DNA of 20,062 nucleotides from JAUIEH01 sp964483375. GTDB lineage: Bacteria > Pseudomonadota > Alphaproteobacteria > Caulobacterales > Maricaulaceae. The notes below the pieces were generated by a model. That model was not told the origin of the DNA. It saw only the letters and a program-made list of their open reading frames with translations, and searched no databases. The stretch spans positions 1-20,062 of the forward strand of contig CAZABJ010000047.1 of the NCBI GenBank assembly GCA_964483375.1, given 5' to 3'. A program made the position numbers and the translations under genes. How positions within the stretch are numbered: position 1 is the stretch's first letter; each line of letters starts with the position of its first letter. Positions 1 through 6,221 of this stretch are shown here, piece after piece.

Positions 1-259
1 CCCAGTTAAAGCGGGCGTTGAGCCAGTCGATGACCGGCTGGACCGCCGGTTCGACCAGGCGGCCGAGAACGGCGAGGGCCTCATTGTAGCCGTCGATGAC
101 GGCTTGGAAGACGGGGATGAGGTCGTGGTCGAGAAAGACGGCTTGGACGATGGAGACCACCGAGGGGCCGCTGACCAGGGTCGTTAGCAAGAGCGGGAAC
201 CAGCCCAGCGCCTTCACCGCGCCCCAGAGCGTCAGTTTGTCAGCCGTTTCGCTCGCCAT
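1..259 (-). CDS. Partial hydrophobic (probable membrane) protein of unknown function, N-terminal part
   Basis: An open minus-strand frame starts at the ATG at 259 and runs off the left edge without a stop, giving 86 residues. The protein begins MASETADKLTLWGAVKALGW. Residues about 12-45 are largely hydrophobic, with a WFPLLL core followed by a valine-rich stretch, and amphipathic sequence follows up to the cut. It is probably membrane-associated. I do not recognise the family. Eight consecutive G residues lie just upstream of the ATG and could act as a ribosome-binding site, but they also form the 3' arm of a hairpin. The gene follows the 323-aa hypothetical on the same strand after a 95-nt gap, so the two may be co-transcribed. 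Overlapping plus-strand frames look like chance frames in GC-rich DNA. Confidence 0.6.
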   Translation of the reverse strand, partial: MASETADKLTLWGAVKALGWFPLLLTTLVSGPSVVSIVQAVFLDHDLIPVFQAVIDGYNEALAVLGRLVEPAVQPVIDWLNARFNW

Positions 260-265
260 GCCGCC

Positions 266-287
266 CCCCCCGATTGCAATCGAGGGG
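266..287 (-). promoter_or_regulatory. Hairpin that includes the G-rich ribosome-binding region of the left-edge gene
   Basis: On the minus strand CCCCTCGAT (287-279) pairs fully with ATCGGGGGG (274-266), counting one G-U pair, around a TGCA loop. The DNA core is the 12-bp palindrome CGATTGCAATCG at 271-282. The 3' arm supplies most of the run of eight G residues (264-271) that lies 5-12 nt before the ATG at 259. If transcribed, the stem would hide the only SD-like sequence of that gene. There is no U-run after it, so it does not look like an intrinsic terminator. The role is inferred; the base pairing is seen directly. Confidence 0.45.
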
Positions 288-354
288 TGTTGTAGCAACG
301 GCCACGGGGACCGCCAATGCGGACATAGCGAGGCCTCACGCGGCGTGCGGGTCC

Positions 355-1326
355 CTACCCGCCCGCCCAGTCGCGGGTGTCGGGGAAGTGGGAGGCGAGG
401 TAGCGGTAGGTGGCGCGGCGGCGTTGGTCTTCATCGACGGGCACATCATCCTGGTCCCACAATGCGGCGATATCGCGCCAACCGATGGTGTCGGCGTGCA
501 GCGTGTCGCGCTCCTTGCGGATGACGGCGACTGTCCGGTCGATGTCGCGGGCTGCAGACGGCGTATCCCCCACCAAGGCGTCGATGGAGCGGAACCGATG
601 GCGGGCCTGCTGCAGCGGTTTGGCGAGCAACGCCCGCATCCGGTCATATTCTTCGCGACGATTGCGGTCAGCGATGACCTTTTCCTGAGCCGCCGCCAAC
701 CGACCTGGCAGGCGATAGAGGCCGAAAAAGTGGTCGCGCAACGCCTCCACATAGGCGAATTCGCGCGCGATGGCGTCCAAACGGAAACGGGCCGCATCGC
801 CGTTCGGCGCGCCGATATTGCGGGCGAGCTTGGAGAGCGCCTCCTCGCCGCGGGCCTGCATTAGCGGGCCTTGGTCAAAGCCGATGAGCCCCGCGCGATC
901 GGGCAAGGTCGCCGGCTCGCCGAAAGCCCAGCCCGTCAGCCCGGCATAAACCCGCCCGCGCGCGAGCTGTTCGTGTTCCGGCTCAAAACGCCACGACGCC
1001 GTGCCGTCGATGAGCTCGGAGGGAATGCTGTCGCCAGGCCGGATTTGGCGGACAAAAGCGAGCGCCCGCTCGACGGCGTGCAACGCATCATAATCCGGAT
1101 CGCCATGGGCGACGCCGAATTCGCGCCGAATGGTCGGCGCCGACAGACGAGCGGTGATGCGTCCCAACGGGATGTTGAGGCAAACGCCGTCTTCGTCTTT
1201 GGCGAAATACACCCCAGGCGCTTGGAAGACTTTCCCCTCAAAGGCGAACGTCGTCGCTCCGCCGCGCTTCATAGAGCGCTTTGGCGCTGGGGTCCGCACG
1301 CCGGCGATGTCCGCTGCTTGGCTCAT
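355..1326 (-). CDS. Hypothetical soluble protein, 323 aa
   Basis: I do not recognise this gene. The ATG at 1326 is preferred over an upstream in-frame ATG at 1563 because GGGAG sits 5 nt before it and the longer form would run antisense into the SIMPL gene. The protein starts MSQAADIAGVRTPAPKRS. Residues about 25-160 look like mixed alpha/beta, with segments such as FEGKVFQAPGVYF and VCLNIPLGRI. From about residue 185 on it is highly charged and probably helical, rich in Arg and Glu, for example AAAQEKVIADRNRREEYDRM. It ends in a Tyr/Trp-containing tail. There is no signal peptide or membrane segment, so it is probably cytoplasmic. It is divergent from the SIMPL lipoprotein gene (114 nt between starts) and upstream of the truncated hydrophobic-protein gene, its most likely operon partner. 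GC-rich wobble positions support coding. Confidence 0.7.
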   Translation of the reverse strand: MSQAADIAGVRTPAPKRSMKRGGATTFAFEGKVFQAPGVYFAKDEDGVCLNIPLGRITARLSAPTIRREFGVAHGDPDYDALHAVERALAFVRQIRPGDSIPSELIDGTASWRFEPEHEQLARGRVYAGLTGWAFGEPATLPDRAGLIGFDQGPLMQARGEEALSKLARNIGAPNGDAARFRLDAIAREFAYVEALRDHFFGLYRLPGRLAAAQEKVIADRNRREEYDRMRALLAKPLQQARHRFRSIDALVGDTPSAARDIDRTVAVIRKERDTLHADTIGWRDIAALWDQDDVPVDEDQRRRATYRYLASHFPDTRDWAGG

Positions 1327-1440
1327 CACGCTCCCGCTTGACCTTGGGAAGGGTCGAGACACGGGACATTTGGCCAGGCACGTCTTAAAACGGCGTTGCC
1401 CGTCGGCGACCATCCGTTTTGCTGTACTTGGAGTGAACTT

Positions 1441-2172
1441 ATGAAGCCCGCTTTCTTCGCCGCAGCTGCGTTTTCCGTCGTCCTCGCCGGCTGCGGCGGC
1501 GGCGGCCCGGACTATGTGGTCACCGATGACGTGGAAGGCCGCATGACATTGAGCGCGCGCCACAGCGTCGCTGCGCCGCCGGACCGGGTGCGCATTTCAA
1601 CCAGCGTCATCGGCGAGGGCGAAACCGCCGCCGGCGCGCTCGCCGACCAACGCAACCGCATGAACGCCGTGCGCGACGCCATCACCGAGGCCGGGGTCGC
1701 GGATACGAACGTGCAAACAAGCAATTTCGACTTGGCGCCGGTTTACGCGCCGTTTGACCGCGCCACCCAAGACCGCGCGATCATCGGGTATCAGGCGTCC
1801 AACCGGGTGACGCTCGTCAGCGAGGACTTGGACGGCTTCGGCGCGGCGCTCGACGCCTTGGTGGACGCGGGCGCGGACACGTTGAGCGGGGTTCGTTTCG
1901 AAGTCTCCGATGCGGAAACCTATCTCGACGAAGCGCGCCAGGCCGCGACGGCGGACGTCTTCTCGCGCGCCGCGCTCTATGCGGACGCCGGGGGCTTTAC
2001 CCTGGGTCGACTGCTCGAATTGCGAGAGGGCGGCGCCCAACCGATCGCATCAGGGCGCACATTTGCGCGGGAAGCGACGATCGCCGAAGCGACGCCCATC
2101 GACCCCGGCGAGCTTGATCTCAGCGTAACGGTGACCGCTACGTTTGAGATTCTGAATTCGCGCCGTCGCTAA
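1441..2172 (+). CDS. SIMPL-domain (DUF541) lipoprotein
   Basis: This is a 243-aa exported lipoprotein. The ATG at 1441 is chosen because GGAG lies 7 nt upstream and the protein then opens with a signal peptide ending in the lipobox LAGC, with Cys18 as the lipidated residue, followed by a Gly-rich tether. The rest matches the SIMPL/DUF541 fold: an N-terminal strand pair around RVRISTSVIGEGETAAGAL, then helix, NVQTSNFDLAPVY, IIGYQASNRVTLVSEDLDG, a SGVRFEVSD segment, and a C-terminal strand DLSVTVTATFEI. Family members (for example E. coli YggE) are periplasmic or outer-membrane proteins linked loosely to oxidative-stress tolerance; the biochemical role is unknown. It is divergent from the 323-aa hypothetical and convergent with panD, with only 18 nt between stops and no obvious terminator. 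The domain assignment is confident, the function is not. Confidence 0.85.
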   Translation: MKPAFFAAAAFSVVLAGCGGGGPDYVVTDDVEGRMTLSARHSVAAPPDRVRISTSVIGEGETAAGALADQRNRMNAVRDAITEAGVADTNVQTSNFDLAPVYAPFDRATQDRAIIGYQASNRVTLVSEDLDGFGAALDALVDAGADTLSGVRFEVSDAETYLDEARQAATADVFSRAALYADAGGFTLGRLLELREGGAQPIASGRTFAREATIAEATPIDPGELDLSVTVTATFEILNSRRR

Positions 2173-2190
2173 GCCTCCCGGCGGCGTCGG

Positions 2191-2556
2191 TCAGGCGGCG
2201 GCGGGCGGGCGGATGATCTCGTTCGCGTCGTTCAAGAGTACGACCGTGGGCTGGTGACGTTCGGCGTCCTGCTCGCTCATCCGCGCCCAGGTGGCCACGA
2301 TGATGCGATCGCCTTGAGAAACCATCCGGGCGGCCGCGCCATTGACGGCGAAAGACCGCCCGCCCCGCGGGGCTTCAATGGCGTAAGTGGTGAAACGCTG
2401 GCCGTTGGTGATGTTCCAAACATCCACCTGCTCATGCGGGAAGATGCGCGCAGCGTCGAGCAGCTCTCGGTCGATGGCGATGGAGCCTTCGTAGTGCAGG
2501 TCGGCCTGGGTGACGACCGCGCGATGAAGTTTCGACTTCATCATCGTCAGGAGCAT
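2191..2556 (-). CDS. panD: Aspartate 1-decarboxylase (pyruvoyl-dependent)
   Basis: PanD converts L-aspartate to beta-alanine for pantothenate and CoA synthesis in the cytoplasm. The 121-aa product is collinear with E. coli PanD from its first residue: KLHRAVVTQADLHYEGS near the N-terminus, then DVWNITNGQRFTTYAIEA, the loop NGAAARMVSQGD, and a C-terminal VVLLNDANEI. The proenzyme self-cleavage site Gly24-Ser25 (in HYEGS) is intact, so Ser25 can become the pyruvoyl group. Lys9, Tyr22 and Arg54, expected for catalysis and substrate binding, are present. The start at 2556 is fixed by alignment and by a GGGG run 7 nt upstream. It has its own promoter, is divergent from the TIR gene, and no other pantothenate gene is nearby. 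Confidence 0.97.
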   Translation of the reverse strand: MLLTMMKSKLHRAVVTQADLHYEGSIAIDRELLDAARIFPHEQVDVWNITNGQRFTTYAIEAPRGGRSFAVNGAAARMVSQGDRIIVATWARMSEQDAERHQPTVVLLNDANEIIRPPAAA

Positions 2557-2609
2557 GTTTTACCCCGCATTCACAGGTGGGCGAGCGCATCCGCCCCTAT
2601 TCGCCTAAG

Positions 2610-2638
2610 GATATAACCCTGGCGCGCGTGTTGTTCAA
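2610..2638 (-). promoter_or_regulatory. Sigma-70-type promoter for panD
   Basis: Read on the minus strand, TTGAAC (2638-2633) and TATATC (2615-2610) are separated by exactly 17 nt, a good housekeeping-sigma spacing. Transcription would begin near 2603 and leave a leader of about 46 nt before the panD ATG at 2556. The call is by eye from consensus similarity. Confidence 0.55.
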
Positions 2639-2663
2639 TTCACGCCCGCGCGCGCGGCTTGTG

Positions 2664-2692
2664 TTGCGTCTTCGCCCAGCGATGCGGTTAAT
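2664..2692 (+). promoter_or_regulatory. Weak candidate promoter for the TIR-domain gene
   Basis: TTGCGT (2664-2669) and GTTAAT (2687-2692) are 17 nt apart on the plus strand, 35 nt before the TIR gene start. Both hexamers deviate from consensus, so a low basal level or a different sigma factor is equally possible. It lies back-to-back with the panD promoter in the 171-nt divergent region. Confidence 0.25.
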
Positions 2693-2727
2693 GCCGGTCC
2701 AAGGCGCTTTCGCGGAGGCTGACGGCC

Positions 2728-3858
2728 ATGGGTGCAGGGGCGATCATCGGGATTCTCGCAGGGATCCTGCTTGTAGGTCTTGGAGCGATATGGGTCGTTA
2801 TGCGGCGCTCTGGGCGCAATGACGAGCCCGAGGCGGCCTCGGACTTGGAGATACCCGCCCAGGCCTCGCGGGATGAGGCGCCGCCTCCCGCTCCCGCGCC
2901 CGCGCCCGCTCGACGCAAAGCCGCTGCAGAACCTGAGGAAGGCGGCGCGTCCGAAACCAGACCCGCATTCGGCGAGATGGAAGACGCCCGGGAAGAACAG
3001 GACCAAACTGAAGCGCCCGCGCCGTCCCCCGCCGCCGATAGCCCCGTCAGCGAAGCCGCCTGCACCGTGTTCGCGCCTCCCAGCGTGGCGGCTGAAGAAC
3101 GGTTCCTCATCCAAGTGTGGCTGCACCGACCCGCCGCGGCGTCCCGGGTGCGCGAGTTGGCCGCGATGGCTGACGAGACGACGGCGGAACGCCCTGCGAT
3201 AACGCTCAGCTCTGGCTTAGCGGAGGGTCAAACCGTGGAGATCAGGGTCGAGGCGCCCGAGCTCGCAGTGGACGAGCCTGTCCAACAGGTCGTTTGGAAT
3301 GGCGACGCCGCGACGGCCTACGTCACCGCGCGCGCCCCCGCCGACTTGATCGGCAAAGCGGCCTTCGCCCGCATCCGTGTTTTCGTCGGCGCAGCGCCCC
3401 TCGGTTCGGGCGTCTTGCGCTTAGCCGTGCATCCCGCCGCCGGCGGCTTGGGCGGGGTGTTGGAAGTGGGCGCGCGGCGCTATCGAACCGCCTTCTTGTC
3501 TTATGCGCGCGAAGACTTGCAGACCGTTTTAGAGCATCACCAGGCGCTCGCAGCGGTGGGGCTGGACGTGGTGCAGGATATCCTGACCCTGTCGCCGGGC
3601 GAGCGGTGGGAGCGGATGCTCTACGCTCATATCGACCGCTGCGACGTCTTTTTGCTCTATTGGTCGCGCGCCGCCGCCGCCTCCGAAGCCGTCATCAAGG
3701 AGGCGGAATGGGCCCTAAACCGGCAGCGCACGTCGGGCGACAACACCCCCGACATCATTCCGGTGGTGTTGGAAAGCCCTCCGCCCGCGCCGCCAGAGGC
3801 CTTAGCGCACCTCCATTTCGACGACCCCGTCCGCCGGCTGATCATCAGCGGGCTCTAG
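2728..3858 (+). CDS. Membrane-anchored TIR-domain protein
   Basis: A 376-aa protein with three parts. Residues about 4-25 form one transmembrane anchor with no charges before it and MRRSGR just after it, which by the positive-inside rule puts the rest in the cytoplasm. Residues about 27-107 are a low-complexity acidic linker with a Pro-Ala repeat. Residues about 110-236 look like a beta-sandwich (ERFLIQVWLHRP, VVWNGDAATAYVTARAP, SGVLRLAVHP), a module I recall in front of TIR domains in other bacterial proteins. Residues 252-350 are a TIR domain: box-1-like TAFLSYAREDL, VVQDILTLSPGERW, CDVFLLYWS, and SEAVIKEAEWAL, where Glu325 occupies the place of the catalytic glutamate of TIR NADases. GGAGG precedes the ATG by 9 nt. 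Prokaryotic TIR proteins often degrade NAD or make nucleotide signals in phage defence. No effector partner is visible beside it, so the role here is open. Confidence 0.82.
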   Translation: MGAGAIIGILAGILLVGLGAIWVVMRRSGRNDEPEAASDLEIPAQASRDEAPPPAPAPAPARRKAAAEPEEGGASETRPAFGEMEDAREEQDQTEAPAPSPAADSPVSEAACTVFAPPSVAAEERFLIQVWLHRPAAASRVRELAAMADETTAERPAITLSSGLAEGQTVEIRVEAPELAVDEPVQQVVWNGDAATAYVTARAPADLIGKAAFARIRVFVGAAPLGSGVLRLAVHPAAGGLGGVLEVGARRYRTAFLSYAREDLQTVLEHHQALAAVGLDVVQDILTLSPGERWERMLYAHIDRCDVFLLYWSRAAAASEAVIKEAEWALNRQRTSGDNTPDIIPVVLESPPPAPPEALAHLHFDDPVRRLIISGL

Positions 3859-3940
3859 CCAAAAAGCAGGCGCCAAGAAGGCTTTCTCCCCTGTCGCGCG
3901 CGTGGCAGTGTCGCGCGGCATCCAATCTGGGAGGACGCTC

Positions 3941-4291
3941 ATGAACGTCAAAACGATGCTCGCCGCCGCCGCCACGGTCGCTTTCGCCGCGCCGGCCTTC
4001 GCCGACAATCACGCCATGGCCGCGTATTTCGGCAACACCGCTGAAGTCACCTATGCCGACGGCAGCGTCGTGGGTTGGCACTTCGACGAAGAGGGCGCGG
4101 TTTCCAACACCAATGGCGCCGAAGGCTCTTGGTCGATGGAAGGCAACGATCTTTGCCTCACCATGGGCGAAGCCGAAGAAGCCAGCTGCGCCAGCGTCGG
4201 CGAAGACGTCCGCTCGGTCGGCGACACCTTCGCCATCACCTTGTCGGACGGTTCGGAAGCTTCCGTCACCATCGTGGAAGGCCGCGAATAA
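3941..4291 (+). CDS. Small exported acidic protein with two cysteines, function unknown
   Basis: The 116-aa product starts at ATG 3941, with GGGAGG 6 nt upstream; an in-frame ATG at 3902 would spoil the signal peptide. It opens with a classical Sec signal (MNVKTMLAAAATVAFAAPAF) and a likely cleavage AFA|DN after residue 21. The mature part is acidic and rich in short strands: VTYADGSVVGWHF, GSWSMEGNDLCLTM, ASCASVGED, FAITLSDGSEASVTI. Cys72 and Cys83 could form a disulfide in the periplasm. The pattern of a Gly-Trp-Ser strand followed by a Cys strand resembles small periplasmic beta-barrel proteins, but I cannot name the family. It lies 82 nt after the TIR gene on the same strand and is closed by a strong terminator, so it may be the last gene of that transcript or a separate unit. 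Confidence 0.75.
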   Translation: MNVKTMLAAAATVAFAAPAFADNHAMAAYFGNTAEVTYADGSVVGWHFDEEGAVSNTNGAEGSWSMEGNDLCLTMGEAEEASCASVGEDVRSVGDTFAITLSDGSEASVTIVEGRE

Positions 4292-4325
4292 GCGCAAAGC
4301 TTTTCAAAGGTCAGCACGGTTCGAG

Positions 4326-4358
4326 CCCCCATTGCGCGCGCAATGGGGGTTCTTCTTT
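4326..4358 (+). terminator. Rho-independent terminator after the small exported protein gene
   Basis: A perfect 24-bp palindrome spans 4326-4349: arm CCCCCATTGC, centre GCGC, arm GCAATGGGGG. The T-rich tract TTCTTCTTT follows directly (4350-4358). This is an intrinsic terminator in the plus direction. On the minus strand no T-run follows the stem, so it is less likely to stop transcripts from the antiporter gene, which ends at 4372. Confidence 0.85.
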
Positions 4359-4371
4359 GACAGGATGACTC

Positions 4372-6135
4372 TCATCCGCCCTCGGCGGGTTTTGGCTCCC
4401 GGTCGCGCATGATGGTCTCAAGTTCGGCCCTGCGTCGGGCGTCGATGACCGCGTGGCGCGCTTCGTTCGACACCCCAAGGCCTTGGAGAACCGCCGCGGT
4501 CAGCTCCAGGCTCGTCTCCAGCGCTTCCAAGGTCACCTGGTCAGCGCCGACATTGGCCAGCCTGACCCCATGCTCGACATCGCGCGCCCGCGCATAGACC
4601 GGCACATGAGGCCACTCGCGATGCGAGGCTGATACGATGGCTTCAGCGGCCTCGGCGTGGTCGGTCGTCACAACCACCGCCGCGGCCCGGTCCGCGCCCA
4701 ACGCGCGAAGCATGGCCAGTTTTCGGGCGTCTCCGAAATAGACCGCAGCGCCTTTGCGTCGCTCGCGCAGAACGATAGCGGCGTCGGCATCCAGCGCGAT
4801 ATGCTCCCGCCCCTGCGCGCCCAATACTTCGCCCAATAGGCGCCCGATCCGGCCGTAGCCCACCACGATCACATGCCCGCGCATATCCGGGTCCACATCG
4901 CCCGTCGTCGCCACAAGCGCGTCGCGCTTCTCAAGCGCCGCCCCCAAGCGCCGTCCGATAACCGCGAGCAGCGGCGTCAGCAGCATCGACGCGCCCGCGA
5001 TCACCACCATGAACTGCGCCACGTCATGGGGGATCACGCCCAATGGCGTGGCGGCGGCTTGCTCGATGATGATGAAGGCGAACTCGCCCCCTGTGGCCAG
5101 CAGCAGCCCCGTCTCGACCGCGGCCGGCCATGCGACCCCGAACGCCCGGGCCAACCCGATGACGATAAGCGCCTTCAGCACAAGAAGCCCGATCACCGAA
5201 TAGAGGAACAAGAACGGGGTCGACATCGCCAGACCGAGATCGACCGTCATGCCCACGGACATGAAGAACAGACCCAAAAACAGGCCCTTGAAGGGCGCCA
5301 GGGTCACTTCGACGTCATGGCGAAACTCTGTTTCGGCCAAAAGAAGTCCGGCGAGAAACGCCCCCAGCGCGACCGACAGGCCCGAGGCGGCGGTAAGCCC
5401 GGCGGTGGCGACGATCAATAAAAGCACCGCCGCGGTGAACAGCTCAGGGCTTTTCGTCAGCGCGACCGCGCGCAGGAAGGGCCGCGCGCCCAGGCGGCCT
5501 GCGACGAAGATCACCGCGATCACCCCCAGCGCCACAGCGCCGGCGCGAAGCACGGCCATGCCCGGGGAACCGCCGGTGTCGGCCCCCATGATGCTGACGA
5601 ACAAGAGGATTGGCACCACCGCGAGATCTTGCATCAGCAAGATCGCTAGGCTCGCCCGTCCGGTCGGGGCGCCCAGCCGTCCGCCCTCGCTGATCAGCTG
5701 AAGCACGATGGCGGTCGAGGACAAGGCGAAGGCCGAGCCGATGATGACCGCGGCCGCAACGCCATTGCCCCAGAAATAAGCGATGGCGGCGATGACGGCG
5801 CCGGAGAGCAGGATTTGCGCCGCGCCTAGCCCGAACACCAACCGGCGCATCGCCCATAGCCGCGGCCCCGACACTTCCAGGCCGATGAGAAAGAGCAACA
5901 GCACCACGCCGATTTCGGCGAGCGCGCGGGCGGGCTCCACATTGTCAATCGTGACGTAGCTCAGCCAGGCTGCGTCCTCAGCGAAGCGCCCCAGCCCGGT
6001 CGGCCCCACAGCGAGACCGATAAGCAAAAAAGCGAGCACCGGGGAGACGCCGAGGCGATGCAACGCCGGCGCGACAACCCCCGCGGCGCCCAAAAAGATC
6101 AGAATATCGGAGAGCTCGAAAGGCAGGCCGTGCAT
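4372..6135 (-). CDS. Kef-type monovalent cation/proton antiporter with RCK (TrkA-N) domain
   Basis: A 587-aa inner-membrane protein of the CPA2 family. Residues about 8-400 contain roughly 12 hydrophobic segments, including LLLFLIGLEV (79-88) and the conserved MQDLAVVP, whose Asp170 is the expected ion-binding aspartate. FRHDVEVTLAPFKGLFLG (271-288) corresponds to the regulatory loop region of KefB/KefC. Residues about 420-540 form an RCK/TrkA-N domain with GYGRIG (426-431) and Asp449 at the end of strand 2, as expected for NAD(H) or another nucleotide. Such proteins exchange K+ (or Na+) for H+. Whether this one is glutathione-gated cannot be read here. It starts 86 nt after the murC stop on the same strand, where murB would normally lie. 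No strong promoter or ribosome-binding site is obvious; GGGGAG is about 18 nt before the ATG. Confidence 0.9.
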   Translation of the reverse strand: MHGLPFELSDILIFLGAAGVVAPALHRLGVSPVLAFLLIGLAVGPTGLGRFAEDAAWLSYVTIDNVEPARALAEIGVVLLLFLIGLEVSGPRLWAMRRLVFGLGAAQILLSGAVIAAIAYFWGNGVAAAVIIGSAFALSSTAIVLQLISEGGRLGAPTGRASLAILLMQDLAVVPILLFVSIMGADTGGSPGMAVLRAGAVALGVIAVIFVAGRLGARPFLRAVALTKSPELFTAAVLLLIVATAGLTAASGLSVALGAFLAGLLLAETEFRHDVEVTLAPFKGLFLGLFFMSVGMTVDLGLAMSTPFLFLYSVIGLLVLKALIVIGLARAFGVAWPAAVETGLLLATGGEFAFIIIEQAAATPLGVIPHDVAQFMVVIAGASMLLTPLLAVIGRRLGAALEKRDALVATTGDVDPDMRGHVIVVGYGRIGRLLGEVLGAQGREHIALDADAAIVLRERRKGAAVYFGDARKLAMLRALGADRAAAVVVTTDHAEAAEAIVSASHREWPHVPVYARARDVEHGVRLANVGADQVTLEALETSLELTAAVLQGLGVSNEARHAVIDARRRAELETIMRDREPKPAEGG

Positions 6136-6160
6136 GGCGTTGTCGTCTTAGCTCCCCTCA

Positions 6161-6183
6161 AGGCCGGCCCGCGGCGCCGGCCT
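6161..6183 (-). terminator. GC-rich hairpin after murC, possible attenuator or weak terminator
   Basis: AGGCCGGC (6161-6168) and GCCGGCCT (6176-6183) form a perfect 8-bp stem with a 7-nt loop in the 86-nt gap between the murC stop and the antiporter start. No T-run follows in the minus direction (TGAGGGG does), so it is not a canonical intrinsic terminator. It could reduce read-through or shield the 3' end of the operon mRNA. Confidence 0.35.
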
Positions 6184-6221
6184 GTCGACGCCGCCCAGCG
6201 CAGCGCCTGACTGTCATACCG

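Noticed and set aside
274..864. Long plus-strand frames opposite the 323-aa hypothetical
   Set aside because: The minus-strand frame has a good RBS, start and coherent protein; the plus frames are low-complexity Arg/Ala/Gly shadows.
1327..1440. Promoters in the divergent gap between the 323-aa hypothetical and the SIMPL gene
   Set aside because: Candidate -35/-10 pairs (for example TTGCCC with TGTACT) have wrong spacing or would place the start on the SD.
2641..2657. Alternating CG tract near the TIR promoter region as a Z-DNA or regulatory element
   Set aside because: Such runs are common at this base composition, and nothing else marks it.
2728..3858. Thoeris-type defence system
   Set aside because: Only a TIR protein is present. 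No ThsA-like SIR2/SLOG effector lies nearby, and this TIR protein is membrane-anchored with an extra domain, unlike ThsB.
3856..3890. Possible terminator after the TIR gene (AGCC...GGCT followed by TTTCT)
   Set aside because: The stem is only 4 bp with a long loop; it is too weak to call.
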